Source: Roseovarius pelagicus
GTDB taxonomy: Bacteria; Pseudomonadota; Alphaproteobacteria; Rhodobacterales; Rhodobacteraceae
DNA: 64,000 nt
Reading direction: 5' to 3'
Assembly: GCF_025639885.1 (NCBI RefSeq)
Contig: NZ_CP106738.1
Span: 2,418,001 to 2,482,000, forward strand
Part shown: piece by piece, positions 47,791 through 57,280 of the stretch
Layout of the letters: each line of letters opens with the position of its first letter
Numbering within the stretch: position 1 is the stretch's first letter
Notes under the pieces: generated by a model
What the model saw: only the letters and a program-made list of their open reading frames with translations
Told to the model about the DNA's origin: nothing
The model's database searches: none
Translations under genes and position numbers: made by a program

Positions 47791-48719
47791 TTGTTATTCA
47801 TCGACATCAGTCGCCTGATACGCTTTGCCACCGCCTGACCCGGCCTTGAAAAATGACCGTCCTTGCGCCGGATAAGCGCAATCGTACGCTTGAGAGATGG
47901 CTGTTCAATGGGGAGGGCAATCGTCCCCTCTGAGGGAATGGCCGAGATCACCGATAGCGGCAGTATCGCAGCGCCCAGACCGACCTCGGCCATTGCGACG
48001 AGCGTATGGGCATTCACGCACTGATACTTTGTAGTGTAACTCAGCCCGGCCGCTGCAATATCCTTCAGCACGAGTTGGCCCATACCGGTCGAACGGTCGA
48101 ACAATAGTAACGGAACATCGCAGAGCTCTGTCAGTGTCAGATGCGTTTCGGCGCCTTGCGCCGGGATCAGATCTTTGCGCAGAAGCGCAAAGAGAGGTTC
48201 GTCCTTCAACGGGTCGAATTGCAGGTGATCGACGTGATCCATTGTCTGTCCGACAGCCAGCGCGATCTGGTTGGACGAGATCATTTCCAGCAGTTTCTCC
48301 GAGCTGGCCTCGTAGATATCGACTGAAAGATCGGGCAATCGCGCGGCCAGATCGGTCAGCAGATTCGGAACATACATGGCGGCCAGCGAGGGCAGAAACC
48401 CGATGGAGATCCTGTTATCGCTCAGGCCGCGTTCTCGCCGCACGTTGCGCAGGGTGGTCTCGACCCCGATAAGCGCCAGCCGCGTTGCATCCGCGAGCTT
48501 GCGACCGTCCTCGGTCAACCGGACATGACGGGTTGATCTTTCAAAAAGCGAAAAGCCCAGAACGCTCTCGAGACTCTTGATCTGCATCGAAATCGCCGAG
48601 GGTGTGCGCGACATTGCCGCCGCTGCCTGACTGAAACTTCCGAACTGTGCAACCACGACGAACGAGTGCAGATGCTTTAGCGCGAGGGGCGGTAGGTCGG
48701 GGAAAGGGTCATTGTTCAT
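47772..48719 (-). CDS. LysR family transcriptional regulator
   Basis: A 315-residue regulator with a normal winged helix (LPPLALKHLHSFVVVAQFGS, then RTPSAISMQIKSLESVLGFSLFERS) and an intact effector domain. It is divergent from the acyl-CoA dehydrogenase operon, with 114 bp between them, and converges on the hydratase gene. The usual LysR logic predicts that it activates the acyl-CoA dehydrogenase pair in response to a pathway intermediate. Confidence 0.9.
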   Translation of the reverse strand: MNNDPFPDLPPLALKHLHSFVVVAQFGSFSQAAAAMSRTPSAISMQIKSLESVLGFSLFERSTRHVRLTEDGRKLADATRLALIGVETTLRNVRRERGLSDNRISIGFLPSLAAMYVPNLLTDLAARLPDLSVDIYEASSEKLLEMISSNQIALAVGQTMDHVDHLQFDPLKDEPLFALLRKDLIPAQGAETHLTLTELCDVPLLLFDRSTGMGQLVLKDIAAAGLSYTTKYQCVNAHTLVAMAEVGLGAAILPLSVISAIPSEGTIALPIEQPSLKRTIALIRRKDGHFSRPGQAVAKRIRRLMSMNNNHDSRP

Positions 48720-48833
48720 AGGTCCCGTCTATCAGTTTTTTTGAAAAGTTGTAAGAAAAGCGCGTTTGTCTCGACACTGTCGAAAACGCATGATGATCCT
48801 GTCACAGTTTGAACAAAACGCGTTGAGGATCAG

Positions 48834-49985
48834 ATGCTGACTACCGAATTTGCACCGCTGAATATTGACGATGAGGCCCGTAAGGAGCAGGCGCGGCTGC
48901 GCGCCTTTTTGCGTCGGGAGGTCGCGGCTGGCAGCTTCGATCCGATGATGAGTTCGTGGACCGATTTCGACGCAGATTTCTCGCGCAAACTCGGGCGCGA
49001 AGGCTTTATCGGTGTCAGCCTTTCCAAGGAGCATGGCGGAGGCGGAAAGTCATTTGCAACGCGCCATCTGGTCATGGAAGAATTGCTGGCTTCCGGCGCG
49101 CCATGTGGGGCGCACTGGATGGCGGAACGTCAGAGCGCGATGCAGATCATCCGCTTCGGCAGTGACAAGGTGCAGCGCGAAATTCTGCCAAGGATCGTTG
49201 CCGGAACCTGCTTTTTCGGGATCGGTGTCAGTGAGCCGAATGCGGGATCGGACCTCGCATCCGCGAAAACCTCGGCGCGCAAGGTCGATGGTGGCTGGCT
49301 GATAAACGGTGCCAAGATCTGGACCACCAATGGACATAAAACCGACTACCTGCTGGTGCTGGCACGAACCTCGCCGCAGGGAGATAAACGTCACGAAGGC
49401 TTCACCCAGTTCATCGTCGATATGAAGTCGAGCGGAATCGAGGTACGCCCCATCCGCGATATCAACAACGATGCCGAGTTTGCCGAAGAAGTATTTAGCG
49501 ATTGTTTCGTCCCTGATGACTATGTGCTGGGTGAGGTCGGCAAAGGCTGGGATGTCGTTCTTTCAGAACTGGTATTTGAACGTGCCGGTCCGGATCGTCT
49601 CTTGACAAGTTTTCAGACGCTACAGGCACTTGAGACTAAGTTGGCCAAAAAGGGTGCGAATGAAGGCACCCGCGAAATCGGCCGGTTGGTCGCGCATCTG
49701 AGTACGTTGCGGCAAATGTCGCTCAGCGTATCCAGTCTGATCGAAAACGGGCGGCCCGCCAACCTTCAGGCGTCCCTCGTCAAGGATCTGGGCGCCAAAT
49801 TTGAACGTGAAATCCCTGAACGCGCCCGCGAACTGGTGGATTTTATCCCACGACGAGGCGCCGGTGCCGACGCATTTACACAGTCCCTGACGCAAAGCGT
49901 GATGCGCGCGCCGTCATGGTCGATCAGGGGCGGTGCCCGTGAAATTCTACGCAGCGTTATTGCGAGGGAGCTTGGTCTGAGATGA
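48834..49985 (+). CDS. acyl-CoA dehydrogenase family protein
   Basis: A 383-residue FAD enzyme. The FAD-contact segments are FFGIGVSEPNAGSDLASAKT and WLINGAKIWTTNGHKTDYLLV, and the C-terminal RGGAREILRSVIARELGL is the usual terminal block. It is encoded with a second, more divergent dehydrogenase, with ATGA overlap. Such pairs usually form heteromeric enzymes that desaturate unusual acyl-CoAs (as in steroid or branched acid degradation). Electrons pass to electron-transfer flavoprotein. Confidence 0.9.
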   Translation: MLTTEFAPLNIDDEARKEQARLRAFLRREVAAGSFDPMMSSWTDFDADFSRKLGREGFIGVSLSKEHGGGGKSFATRHLVMEELLASGAPCGAHWMAERQSAMQIIRFGSDKVQREILPRIVAGTCFFGIGVSEPNAGSDLASAKTSARKVDGGWLINGAKIWTTNGHKTDYLLVLARTSPQGDKRHEGFTQFIVDMKSSGIEVRPIRDINNDAEFAEEVFSDCFVPDDYVLGEVGKGWDVVLSELVFERAGPDRLLTSFQTLQALETKLAKKGANEGTREIGRLVAHLSTLRQMSLSVSSLIENGRPANLQASLVKDLGAKFEREIPERARELVDFIPRRGAGADAFTQSLTQSVMRAPSWSIRGGAREILRSVIARELGLR

Positions 49986-51022
49986 GCGATATGCAGCAAA
50001 TGATGAAGGATACGTGCCAGAGGTTTCTGGCTGATGTCTCTATACGGGAAAACTGGGAAAACCAGCCACATGACGACCTGCCAACAGGGGATTGGGCAAA
50101 TCTGAGCGAGCTGGGCCTGCCCCGGGTTGCGATGCCCGAGGAACTGGGCGGTGTCGGCGGCGATTTTCAAGATATGTGCGAAATGGCATATGTCGCCGGA
50201 TACAGCGCATCCCATTTGCCGTTGGTCGAGGCCATGCTGGGAAACTGGTTATGTGGCATGGCAGGGTTTGAAATAGCCGAGGATGCCGTGCCGATGCTGG
50301 CGATGGATTCCCTGATATCGGACGAGCCGGCGCAACCCGCCACCGGCACGGTCCATAATCTGCGCTCTGCACGTTTTGCGACCCATTTCCTGTTGCCCGA
50401 AACCCGGGACGGCGCGCTCTGGGTATCGCTGGTGGATCGCGAGGGTGTCACAGTAGAGAATTCTGCAAATGCCGCGGATGAGCCGAGCGATATGGTTGCG
50501 AACCTTGCATCGGCAGAGGTGATCGCGACTGCGCAACTGTCTTGCAATCCCGTTGATCTGGCGCATGTCAGTGCCTTGCTGCATGCCAGTCAGATGTCAG
50601 GAGCGATGGAACATGCGCTTGAGACGACAGTGCAGTATACGCAGGATCGCAGTCAGTTCGGTCGCCCGCTGGTCAAATTTCAGGCGGTGCAACACATGAT
50701 CGCCGAAGCCACGGCCTATATCGGGGCAAGCCGCCGGATTTCGGCAGCGGCCGCCGACGCATGGGGTACTGACAATTTTGGCTTCCTCGCTGCCGTCGCC
50801 AAAGGCTATACCAGCGAATCCGTCGGCCCTGTTACCGACGCGTGTCATCAATGTTTCGGAGCGATGGGGTTCACACGCGAATGCCTGCTGCACGTCTTTA
50901 CCCGTCGGCTCTGGTGCTGGCGCGAAGAGTTCGGAAGCGAACGTTATTGGTACGGTAAGGTAGGTGAGAAAATCCGAAAAGAAGCGAGCGACGATATATG
51001 GTCGTTCGTGGCGGACATGTAG
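49982..51022 (+). CDS. acyl-CoA dehydrogenase family protein, small partner
   Basis: A 346-residue acyl-CoA dehydrogenase homologue, overlapping the previous gene by 4 bp. The C-terminal domain is recognisable (YTQDRSQFGRPLVKFQAVQH and CFGAMGFTRECLLHVFTRRL). The N-terminal and middle parts are divergent and the usual FAD-binding segment is hard to see, as in non-catalytic partners of heteromeric dehydrogenases. Ends the operon; a strong terminator follows. Confidence 0.85.
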   Translation: MSDMQQMMKDTCQRFLADVSIRENWENQPHDDLPTGDWANLSELGLPRVAMPEELGGVGGDFQDMCEMAYVAGYSASHLPLVEAMLGNWLCGMAGFEIAEDAVPMLAMDSLISDEPAQPATGTVHNLRSARFATHFLLPETRDGALWVSLVDREGVTVENSANAADEPSDMVANLASAEVIATAQLSCNPVDLAHVSALLHASQMSGAMEHALETTVQYTQDRSQFGRPLVKFQAVQHMIAEATAYIGASRRISAAAADAWGTDNFGFLAAVAKGYTSESVGPVTDACHQCFGAMGFTRECLLHVFTRRLWCWREEFGSERYWYGKVGEKIRKEASDDIWSFVADM

Positions 51023-51048
51023 AGAACGAAAACTCTGAACAAAGGTCC

Positions 51049-51085
51049 AAGCCTCGGCGATGTAAATCGCCGAGGCTTTCTTTTA
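51049..51085. terminator. bidirectional rho-independent terminator
   Basis: Arms 51049-51061 and 51066-51078 pair perfectly over 13 bp (core AGCCTCGGCGAT) around a four-base loop and run into TTTCTTTT. It separates the acyl-CoA dehydrogenase operon from the converging CoA transferase gene. Confidence 0.88.
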
Positions 51086-51207
51086 TGCATAACGACGTTA
51101 TCTGCATAAAACATGTTGCCAACTCATCTCGTCGTGACAGTCTCGCTCTGACGCGAAGCTATTTCAAAGCTCTCGTTTCATTTCGCCCGCATCACAGTGC
51201 AGGGCTG

Positions 51208-52407
51208 CTATTTGCGAGATTTTTGTCCGCTCAGCGCGTCGATATCAGCGGCATCGTAGCCCAGACCGCCGAGTACTTCGTGGGTATTTGCTCCCAGCTT
51301 CGGAGCGTCGCGGCGTATGCTTGTGGTCATTCCGCTATAACGTACTGGATGGCGCACGCTTTTGTAGTGACCCTCGGAGGGATGATCGCGCACGGAGAAC
51401 ATGTTGACCTTGTTCAGATGCTCATCCTGCCAGAGATCCTCTAAGCTGATAACCGGCATCGCCGGGATACTGGACTCGTTGCAAAACTCCATCCACTCTG
51501 CATTGGTAAACCGTGCCGCAGAGTTTTCGACGATGAGGTACAATTCATCGACGTTTTGAACTCTTTCAGGCATGGTTTTGAATTTAGGATCGTCTATCAA
51601 TTCTGGCCGCCCAATAAAGCTAAGGAAATCACGCCAGTTCCGGTCGGAATAAGGTAATAGGCAGGCATAGCCATCTTTCGTCTTGAAGGGTTTACGTGCC
51701 GGGCTCAGCACACGCTTCCAGCCCGGTTTGTCGAGTGCGGGTTCAAAGGCATAGGGGCCGATATGCTCGACCAGATTGAACGATACCAGCGCTTCGAACA
51801 TCGGTATTTCTACGGATTGTCCTTTTCCCGTCCGCTCGCGATGCAACAATGCTGCCAAAACCGAATTTGCAACCATTTGCCCCGCTACCTTGTCACATAC
51901 AACACTGGGGACGAACGACGGCACACCGCTTTGACGGCCCATCACAGACGCCAGTCCCGACGCCGCCTGAATGGTGTCGTCATAGGCCGCGCGTGTGGCA
52001 TAGGGGCCATCGGAGCCGAAGCCGACGGCGGCACAATAGATGAGATCGGGCTTGACCGAGACCAGCTTGTCAAAACCCAGCCCCAGTTTAGCGACGGCCT
52101 GTGGACGCATATTATGAACGACGACATCCGCGCGCGCGACGAGCTTCATCAGCGCCTCATGGGCATCGTTGCGTTTCAAATCGAGAACGACGCTTCGCTT
52201 GTTCCGATTGAGGTCCAGAAAGAAGCCGGCCATGTCGGTGCCACGTTGCGGTGTGTGGTAGCGAACTGAATCGCCATCTGGGCTTTCGATCTTGATTACG
52301 TCAGCCCCCAGATCGCCCAGGAGTTGGGTTGCGTATGGTCCCATAATCACTGTTGTCAGGTCGAGAACGGTCATTCCTGACAAAGCGCCTTGTTGCTGAG
52401 GTGTCAT
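51208..52407 (-). CDS. family III CoA transferase (CaiB/BaiF)
   Basis: A 399-residue CoA transferase with MTVLDLTTVIMGPYATQLLG near the N-terminus, LDLKRND, and the catalytic Asp in ATRAAYDDTIQAASGLASV. It resembles the enzyme at 45692 in order of motifs (about half identical by eye) but is on the opposite strand and not part of the repeat. It converges on the acyl-CoA dehydrogenase operon. Probably activates a second carboxylic acid of the same pathway. Confidence 0.9.
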   Translation of the reverse strand: MTPQQQGALSGMTVLDLTTVIMGPYATQLLGDLGADVIKIESPDGDSVRYHTPQRGTDMAGFFLDLNRNKRSVVLDLKRNDAHEALMKLVARADVVVHNMRPQAVAKLGLGFDKLVSVKPDLIYCAAVGFGSDGPYATRAAYDDTIQAASGLASVMGRQSGVPSFVPSVVCDKVAGQMVANSVLAALLHRERTGKGQSVEIPMFEALVSFNLVEHIGPYAFEPALDKPGWKRVLSPARKPFKTKDGYACLLPYSDRNWRDFLSFIGRPELIDDPKFKTMPERVQNVDELYLIVENSAARFTNAEWMEFCNESSIPAMPVISLEDLWQDEHLNKVNMFSVRDHPSEGHYKSVRHPVRYSGMTTSIRRDAPKLGANTHEVLGGLGYDAADIDALSGQKSRK

Positions 52408-53100
52408 GACGTCAGGCCCCTTCTTAGTTGGTGTGGCAGAGTACTAGCTCGCCACGTTTTAGCGTCGGCCAAATCACTCTTCTAGGTCGATTTCTGTTCG
52501 AATTTGAAAGGGTTTCCACAGCCGAATGACGAGTGACGGTCCCGTCTGTTGTAGAAGCCGCTCAATCAAAACTAAATGGTCATTCTGACCCGCCCTAGGG
52601 CTTCCTAGGGCTACTGCCAAATCCGATTAATCTTGATGGTTTTGGCTGCAGCTCAGTAGCGGTGGTTTCTTGTCGCCCATAAACACGTTGAACTCGTGCG
52701 GGCGCAATATCTATTGATAATCGCGCAAGAGATATTCGGTGGCTCCCCCGCGATCGCCGTGACCTCTTTTGCTAGGTTTTTGCACTCGCGGTTTGATGGT
52801 GCGATCCATTCTCTGGAATGAAAGTAAGCGTTTGATTACATCCCGCACCTGAGAACAGGTAAGTTACGGCGGTTGCGTCCACCAGAAATCAAAATATGCT
52901 GCTAAAAAAGCCTAAAACCCGACCCAACCAGTCGGGTCGCGGGTAGATCAATCATAATCTGGTATCATCATTAATTTGTTAATCGTTTACACTACTGCGT
53001 GCGCTGGTGTGTTGATCAACGTAAGCTTTAATGATGCTACGCTGCAGCGTAAATTGGTGCGACGAATGGCTGCGAAGGAGCGCAGCGCGGAGCGGCAAAG
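52408..53100. other. non-coding region
   Basis: About 700 bp with no intact gene. A stem CCCGAC/GTCGGG near 52918-52936 could be a weak terminator. Composition is less GC-rich than the genes to the left. Together with the kinase remnant to its right this looks like a decayed stretch at the border of the integrated element. Confidence 0.4.
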
Positions 53101-53500
53101 CTTCCAGCCGCGCCGCCCCCAGTAGTTTTCGAGGCTGGGCACATCTATTTCGCGCTCTTCGACCCCTGCCCGGTGCGTCACCGGGTCAGAGCAAATGGTT
53201 TCAACGCCAAGAAACCTCGCCTTGGACCGTTTCGCGGAAGCAGCGAATATCTCGCGTGTTATCTCCCAGGATTTACGCAGTCGACAATTGTCGCATGCCC
53301 CAATTCAAGATTCGAGACCGCAAGTGCCGCTGCGATATGGTAACTTTCCGGGGCAATATCCCGGCGAGGGTTTATCGCCCAGATCGCGGCGCGATCTCAT
53401 CAATCCGCAAATATACTGCACCCGCCTTCATCGCGAGTGCGCGTGAGATTGTGCTCTTACCAGTCCCCGGCAAGCCTGCAAATGAAATGAGAGCAACCAA
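53072..53500 (-). pseudogene. degraded P-loop kinase/ATPase gene
   Basis: Reading the minus strand from about 53500, FAGLPGTGKSTISRALAMKA gives a clear Walker A and is followed by AVYLRIDEIAP, then a stop at 53372-53374. Further on, in a different frame, come AALAVSNLELGHATIVDCVNP and, after another shift, EITREIFAASAKRSKARFLG, VETICSD and a HRAGVEER block. These pieces are in the order found in small ATP-binding (AAA/zeta-kinase-like) proteins. At least two frameshifts or stops separate them, so the gene is dead. Confidence 0.65.
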
Positions 53501-53811
53501 AGATTTGCCTGATATGTCTAATCATGACGCGTACTTAGTCCATGGCGAAAAGACAGCATAGTCCCGAACTGCGAACCATGGCATGTTGAACCACGCTGCG
53601 CGATGCTATCGAAGGCCTGTTCGCGGACGCTGCGCCGCAACGTTGACCGGGAGGTCGATAGTCCGCTCAGGGCCGAAAGCTGACCGCAATCGGAGCTAAG
53701 CTGCAAGCGAACTTCTAACAAAGATCAACTAGCAAAGTCTGGGCAGAAGGGTGGACGATCCGCACCGGTCCAGAGCAAGCATACAAGATATAACGATAAT
53801 ATCTGAAATTT
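53501..53811. other. non-coding region left of the attachment site
   Basis: About 300 bp with no recognisable gene. It ends at the CCA of the tRNA-Thr fragment. Confidence 0.35.
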
Positions 53812-53860
53812 TGGTGCCCCCACACGGACTCGAACCGCGGACCTACTGATTACAAATCAC
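53812..53860 (-). other. attachment site: 3' half of tRNA-Thr (TGT)
   Basis: On the minus strand this reads as the anticodon loop TTTGTAA (anticodon TGT), the variable region, a T arm with GGTTCGAGTCC, the acceptor strand TGGGGGCA and CCA. The 5' half is missing; the sequence departs from a tRNA just before the anticodon stem. This is the displaced 3' end left when an element integrates into a tRNA gene. The reconstituted tRNA-Thr should lie at the far (right) end of the element, outside the window. Confidence 0.75.
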
Positions 53861-53927
53861 AAACTCATATTTATACAGTTGGCGCACGTTGGTGCGCTTC
53901 ACCAGCAATTACATGCGGTTATCCTAA

Positions 53928-54012
53928 TTTTGCAACGATAATCAGTCGGTTGACACTGCGCCAGAATGCGCCTTAGTGAAATGGTCTGTTGCAAAAAACG
54001 TTGCAAAAAACG
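53928..54012 (+). promoter_or_regulatory. integrase promoter region with repeated TTGCAAAA sites
   Basis: TTTTGCAACG occurs at 53928-53937, and a tandem pair of the 12-mer TTGCAAAAAACG at 53989-54000 and 54001-54012 directly precedes the integrase. TTGACA (53950-53955), a 17-nt spacer and TTAGTG (53973-53978) are a weak promoter candidate. A related inverted copy of the tandem repeat lies at 57519-57548. Such repeats near attP are typical of integrase arm-type sites. Confidence 0.5.
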
Positions 54013-54023
54013 GAGATGGATAG

Positions 54024-55184
54024 ATGACCGCTGCAATCGACTTCACCAAGAACGCGAAACTCCTGAAAGCCCCACCGGGCATGTATCGTCACGATGGCGA
54101 CCGCTTTCCGGGCTTGTATCTGAACGTTGGGAAGCGGCGTTCGACGTGGTATCTCAAGAAGCGCGTCGGCGGCAAAGTGAAGTCGATCAAGGTCGGCGCG
54201 TTCCCCGACATGGACGCCTCGCAGGCGAGCAAACAGGGCGAGACCAAGACGACACAGGTGCGAACCAGCCCGGACATTACGACCGTGCGTGACGGCTGGG
54301 AGAAGCACTGCGAAACTTCGCAGGCAATGGGGTCAATGTCTGACAAGCACCGCGCCGACATGACGGCCAAGCTGGAACGCCACGCCCCGGACATCCTGAA
54401 ACTGCATGTTGCCGACGTGACCTCCGCCCGCGTGCAGGACGTTGTGAACGGTCTCGCAAAGGACGGCATGAAGGCAACGGCCCGCCATGTGCGCACGGCC
54501 CTCGGCTCAGCCTTCAACTACGCGAACGTTCCGAACCCTGTATCCGGCAAGAAGGTGCGCGCGCCGAGTTCGGGCGAGACGGAAACCAAGTGGACCCTCG
54601 CCTGCAACGCGCACGGCCTCGACGAGGACGACTGGTCGCCCATGTGGGAGGCGATCATGGGCATGGACAACGCCCTGCGTTGCACGGCTTGGGTCTTGAT
54701 GCTGTTCACTGGCATTCGCGCGGGCAACGTCCGTTCACTGCGCTGGGATCAGATTGATCTCCAGATGCGCACGATCCACCTGCCGAAGATGAAGAACAAG
54801 CTGGCCCGCACGCTGCCCGTCTGTGACACGGTGGCTCGCGCTCTGACGGCGATCCGCGCGGGCGACTCCGACTTTGTGTTTCCGGCACATTCCAAGACGG
54901 GGCATATCGACCAGCTCGACGTGCTGTCCACGACCATCGACGGGAAGCAGGTTCCGGTCTTGAGCCAGCACGACACCCGGCGGCACTTCATGCAGGCGGG
55001 CGCGGAGGCGTTCCTGCCCGACTACGTGATCCACTACCTACGCGGCGACGTGTCGGGCGGCAAAGGTAACGACATGCTGATGAAATACATGAAACGGATG
55101 GGTAATCACCGTGCGCCTGCGGAAATCGAAAAGGTCGTCTTGCAGCGGATTAAGGTAGAACCTTCTTTCGACATTGTTTCTTAA
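54024..55184 (+). CDS. tyrosine recombinase (site-specific integrase)
   Basis: A 386-residue integrase. The N-terminal part (FPGLYLNVGKRRSTWYLKKRVGGK) is the arm-binding/DUF4102-like domain, the middle is a SAM-like core-binding domain, and the catalytic domain shows the first Arg in FTGIRAGNVRSLRW, the HxxR in LSQHDTRRHF and the nucleophile Tyr in MLMKYMKRMGNH. It probably integrates the element into the tRNA-Thr 3' end, whose fragment is 160 bp upstream. GGAG precedes ATG 54024. Confidence 0.92.
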   Translation: MTAAIDFTKNAKLLKAPPGMYRHDGDRFPGLYLNVGKRRSTWYLKKRVGGKVKSIKVGAFPDMDASQASKQGETKTTQVRTSPDITTVRDGWEKHCETSQAMGSMSDKHRADMTAKLERHAPDILKLHVADVTSARVQDVVNGLAKDGMKATARHVRTALGSAFNYANVPNPVSGKKVRAPSSGETETKWTLACNAHGLDEDDWSPMWEAIMGMDNALRCTAWVLMLFTGIRAGNVRSLRWDQIDLQMRTIHLPKMKNKLARTLPVCDTVARALTAIRAGDSDFVFPAHSKTGHIDQLDVLSTTIDGKQVPVLSQHDTRRHFMQAGAEAFLPDYVIHYLRGDVSGGKGNDMLMKYMKRMGNHRAPAEIEKVVLQRIKVEPSFDIVS

Positions 55185-55263
55185 CCCTGCCTGCACTAAG
55201 TTGAAGGTGCACCAATGCAACGTCGTGAGACGCCGCGCGCCACAGTGGCGGGTGTCAGCATAT

Positions 55264-55288
55264 TGCTCAGGGGATCGGCGCCTGAGCA
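55264..55288 (+). other. stem-loop after the integrase gene
   Basis: TGCTCAGG (55264-55271) pairs with CCTGAGCA (55281-55288) around a nine-base loop, without a T tract. It may end integrase transcription or act as an operator for the downstream AlpA-like gene. Confidence 0.4.
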
Positions 55289-55371
55289 TGAGGGCTTAGC
55301 CGAAATATCAACGGGCGCGAAGAGCGCAACATGGCCCACCTGTTCACGACCGGACAGCAGGAACCGTTGAT

Positions 55372-55617
55372 ATGTCTCAGGACCAACTGTGCGCAATCGA
55401 GTCGCGCCTTGAAGAACTCGAAACCCGACTAACCCATCCCCGCATGATGACCCCCTTGCAGGTTTGCGACTTCCTGCAAATCTCGGAACGCGCGCTCTAT
55501 GACATGAAGGAGCGCGGCGACGCGCCGCCAGCCATCTACTTCAGCCAAAGGACAGTGCGCTACGACCTGCACGAGGTGATGGCGTGGGCGAAGCAGAAAG
55601 AAGTGGGGCACGGGTGA
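55372..55617 (+). CDS. AlpA/excisionase-like helix-turn-helix protein
   Basis: An 81-residue protein with a short coiled N-terminus (ESRLEELETRL) and a MerR-like winged helix (MMTPLQVCDFLQISERALYDMKERGDAPPAIYF, then VRYDLHEVMAWAKQKE). Small proteins of this type act as excisionases or activators of integrase in tRNA-integrated elements. Its stop overlaps the next ATG (TGATG). Confidence 0.75.
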   Translation: MSQDQLCAIESRLEELETRLTHPRMMTPLQVCDFLQISERALYDMKERGDAPPAIYFSQRTVRYDLHEVMAWAKQKEVGHG

Positions 55618-56816
55618 TGGCGAAAGAGGAAAGAGTCACCGCAAAATTCGGCAAGGGCTATGCCGCCCAGCTGATGGCGTTCAATATCAAGAAGCAGCGC
55701 ATCGTCGATCTGTGCAACGTCGACTTTGAAGAAGACCTGTTCGACGAGGCCAAGGATTACAGTTCTTGGAATCGCGCGCTGAATGGCAAGGAGGTCTGGG
55801 AGGGTATCGTCGATGCACTGCATAGCCTTTGGGGTGCTCAGGTATCCCATCCGAGAAAATACCTTCCTGACGACGGCCCGCCAGACGATGGGCTACAGGA
55901 CTGGATGAAGCAGATCGCAACGGCACCTTGGTGGCTCGACGTGTTGCAGGTGTCTGCGTCGCAGAGCGCCTTCAACGCGTGGTTCTCGGGCCGACCGATG
56001 GGCAAGGCGAAGGTGGCCGAGGTCAAGGCTGCTGTCGATGATTGGTGGGCGCGGCTGATGGCGGCGGTAGAGAGGGCTGAGTATGCGTCACTCGCGGCTG
56101 AATTGATGGATTCCAAGGGCCAGAAAACGGCGCGCAGCATCGACTCTCACATCTACACCAAGGTCGTCGAGCAGGGCATGGAGGTCGAGGATGCGCGCGA
56201 TCTGTTCGTGGACATGAGCATGAAGGCGTATCGTTATCACGCGCGCCCGATTGATCTTGCGGACCCTCAAGACCCGCTGCGAAAGATGGACGACACGCAC
56301 GACGAGATGTACCGCAGTGACTTCGTGAAAGCCTTCGACGACATGCATGAGGCGGGCTATCCGAACGCATTGCCAAGCATCGCTCCCGACTTCGATGCAG
56401 CGCCGTGGTTCGAGGTAAAGCGGTGGGGTGGCCCAGAGAACGAGGAATGCCCGAAGAACATCAATGAGGAGCTTTACGGCCTCTGGTATCGGGTCAAGTA
56501 TCAACGCTACTGGAATGCCGACTTTCGGACGGTAGCGCTCAGCCATGAGATCGTCGAGGTGTCAGAGGACGGCGAGGAATGGCGTTCGCCGAACAAGCGC
56601 GAAACGCGCGGCTGGGATCCAGGAACGGTGCTGTTCATGCGCGGGCTGATCGAAGACGGCGACGGGCGAAGCCAGTATGAGCGCGAGGTCGATGAACTGC
56701 GTTCCAAGATCAAGCGACTGCGGTTCGACACTCAGAGTGCGTTCAAGGCTGAGGACCGTGCCACAGCGCAGATCGAACTGACAGCGGCGGAGAAGCGGCT
56801 CGGCGAATTGCGCTAG
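55617..56816 (+). CDS. hypothetical protein of the integrated element
   Basis: A 399-residue soluble protein without a family I recognise. It is acidic and tryptophan-rich in the middle (APWWLDVLQ, AAVDDWWARLM), with HEIVEVSEDGEEWRSPNKRE near residue 325 and a C-terminal coiled coil (EREVDELRSKIKRLRFDTQS to the end). The start at 55617 is coupled to the AlpA-like gene. Position suggests a replication or regulatory role, but no primase, helicase or nuclease motif is visible. Confidence 0.65.
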   Translation: MAKEERVTAKFGKGYAAQLMAFNIKKQRIVDLCNVDFEEDLFDEAKDYSSWNRALNGKEVWEGIVDALHSLWGAQVSHPRKYLPDDGPPDDGLQDWMKQIATAPWWLDVLQVSASQSAFNAWFSGRPMGKAKVAEVKAAVDDWWARLMAAVERAEYASLAAELMDSKGQKTARSIDSHIYTKVVEQGMEVEDARDLFVDMSMKAYRYHARPIDLADPQDPLRKMDDTHDEMYRSDFVKAFDDMHEAGYPNALPSIAPDFDAAPWFEVKRWGGPENEECPKNINEELYGLWYRVKYQRYWNADFRTVALSHEIVEVSEDGEEWRSPNKRETRGWDPGTVLFMRGLIEDGDGRSQYEREVDELRSKIKRLRFDTQSAFKAEDRATAQIELTAAEKRLGELR

Positions 56817-56956
56817 GCTGCGCAGTCAACGCGACGCGGGAGTGCGGCGAGAATATCGTCGCACTCTTTGCGGGTCGTCTTGGGCATGAGCCAGCGGCGG
56901 ATGGTGTCGAGGTCGATGCCTTCGGCGTAGAGGCGGTGGGCGTGTTCTTTAGCCAT
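56813..56956 (-). CDS. small protein, 47 residues
   Basis: Starts at ATG 56954-56956 on the minus strand, with AAAAGGA about ten bases upstream, and ends at TAG 56813-56815. It reads MAKEHAHRLYAEGIDLDTIR, then RWLMPKTTRKECDDILAALP to a short tail, a probable helical DNA-binding or regulatory peptide. It overlaps the end of the upstream small gene by 8 bp and the opposite-strand 399-residue gene at their 3' ends. Confidence 0.5.
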   Translation of the reverse strand: MAKEHAHRLYAEGIDLDTIRRWLMPKTTRKECDDILAALPRRVDCAA

Positions 56957-57143
56957 TGGTCGGGTCCTTTTGGCAGATGAGGTTTCGGCGTATCAGTTCT
57001 TTGACAACTTCGCGGGCTGCGAAGGAGGTACATCGCAGCACATTGTCAGCGACGCCGAGATTGCTCAGTGCGCTGTCCGTCTGTTGAAGCATATCGACGA
57101 CGCGCTGAGCGTGGGTCACTTCGGGTTTCTTGGGCTTGGGCAT
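56949..57143 (-). CDS. small protein, 64 residues
   Basis: Reads MPKPKKPEVTHAQRVVDMLQ and continues with RREVVKEL-like charged helices (AAREVVKELIRRNLICQKD). ATG 57143 has GGAG upstream; a longer frame reaches 57215. It forms a two-gene minus-strand unit with the 47-residue gene. Function unknown; the layout (divergent from the structural-type genes) is that of a phage regulatory region. Confidence 0.5.
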   Translation of the reverse strand: MPKPKKPEVTHAQRVVDMLQQTDSALSNLGVADNVLRCTSFAAREVVKELIRRNLICQKDPTNG

Positions 57144-57280
57144 CGCTCGCCGTCTCCGTTGTTCGTGTGCGCTGAATATACAGGGGCGGCTGGTGATGCT
57201 GCCACCAACGATCAAGGTTGGAATAACTCAGTTGTAGGTCTTTGGTCAGGAAGGCCTGCGATTATCGTGCGCGTGTATGT

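Noticed and set aside
53031-53561. A 176-codon plus-strand frame left of the tRNA fragment.
   Set aside because: It is antisense to the kinase remnant, Arg/Ser-rich and without motifs or a ribosome site.
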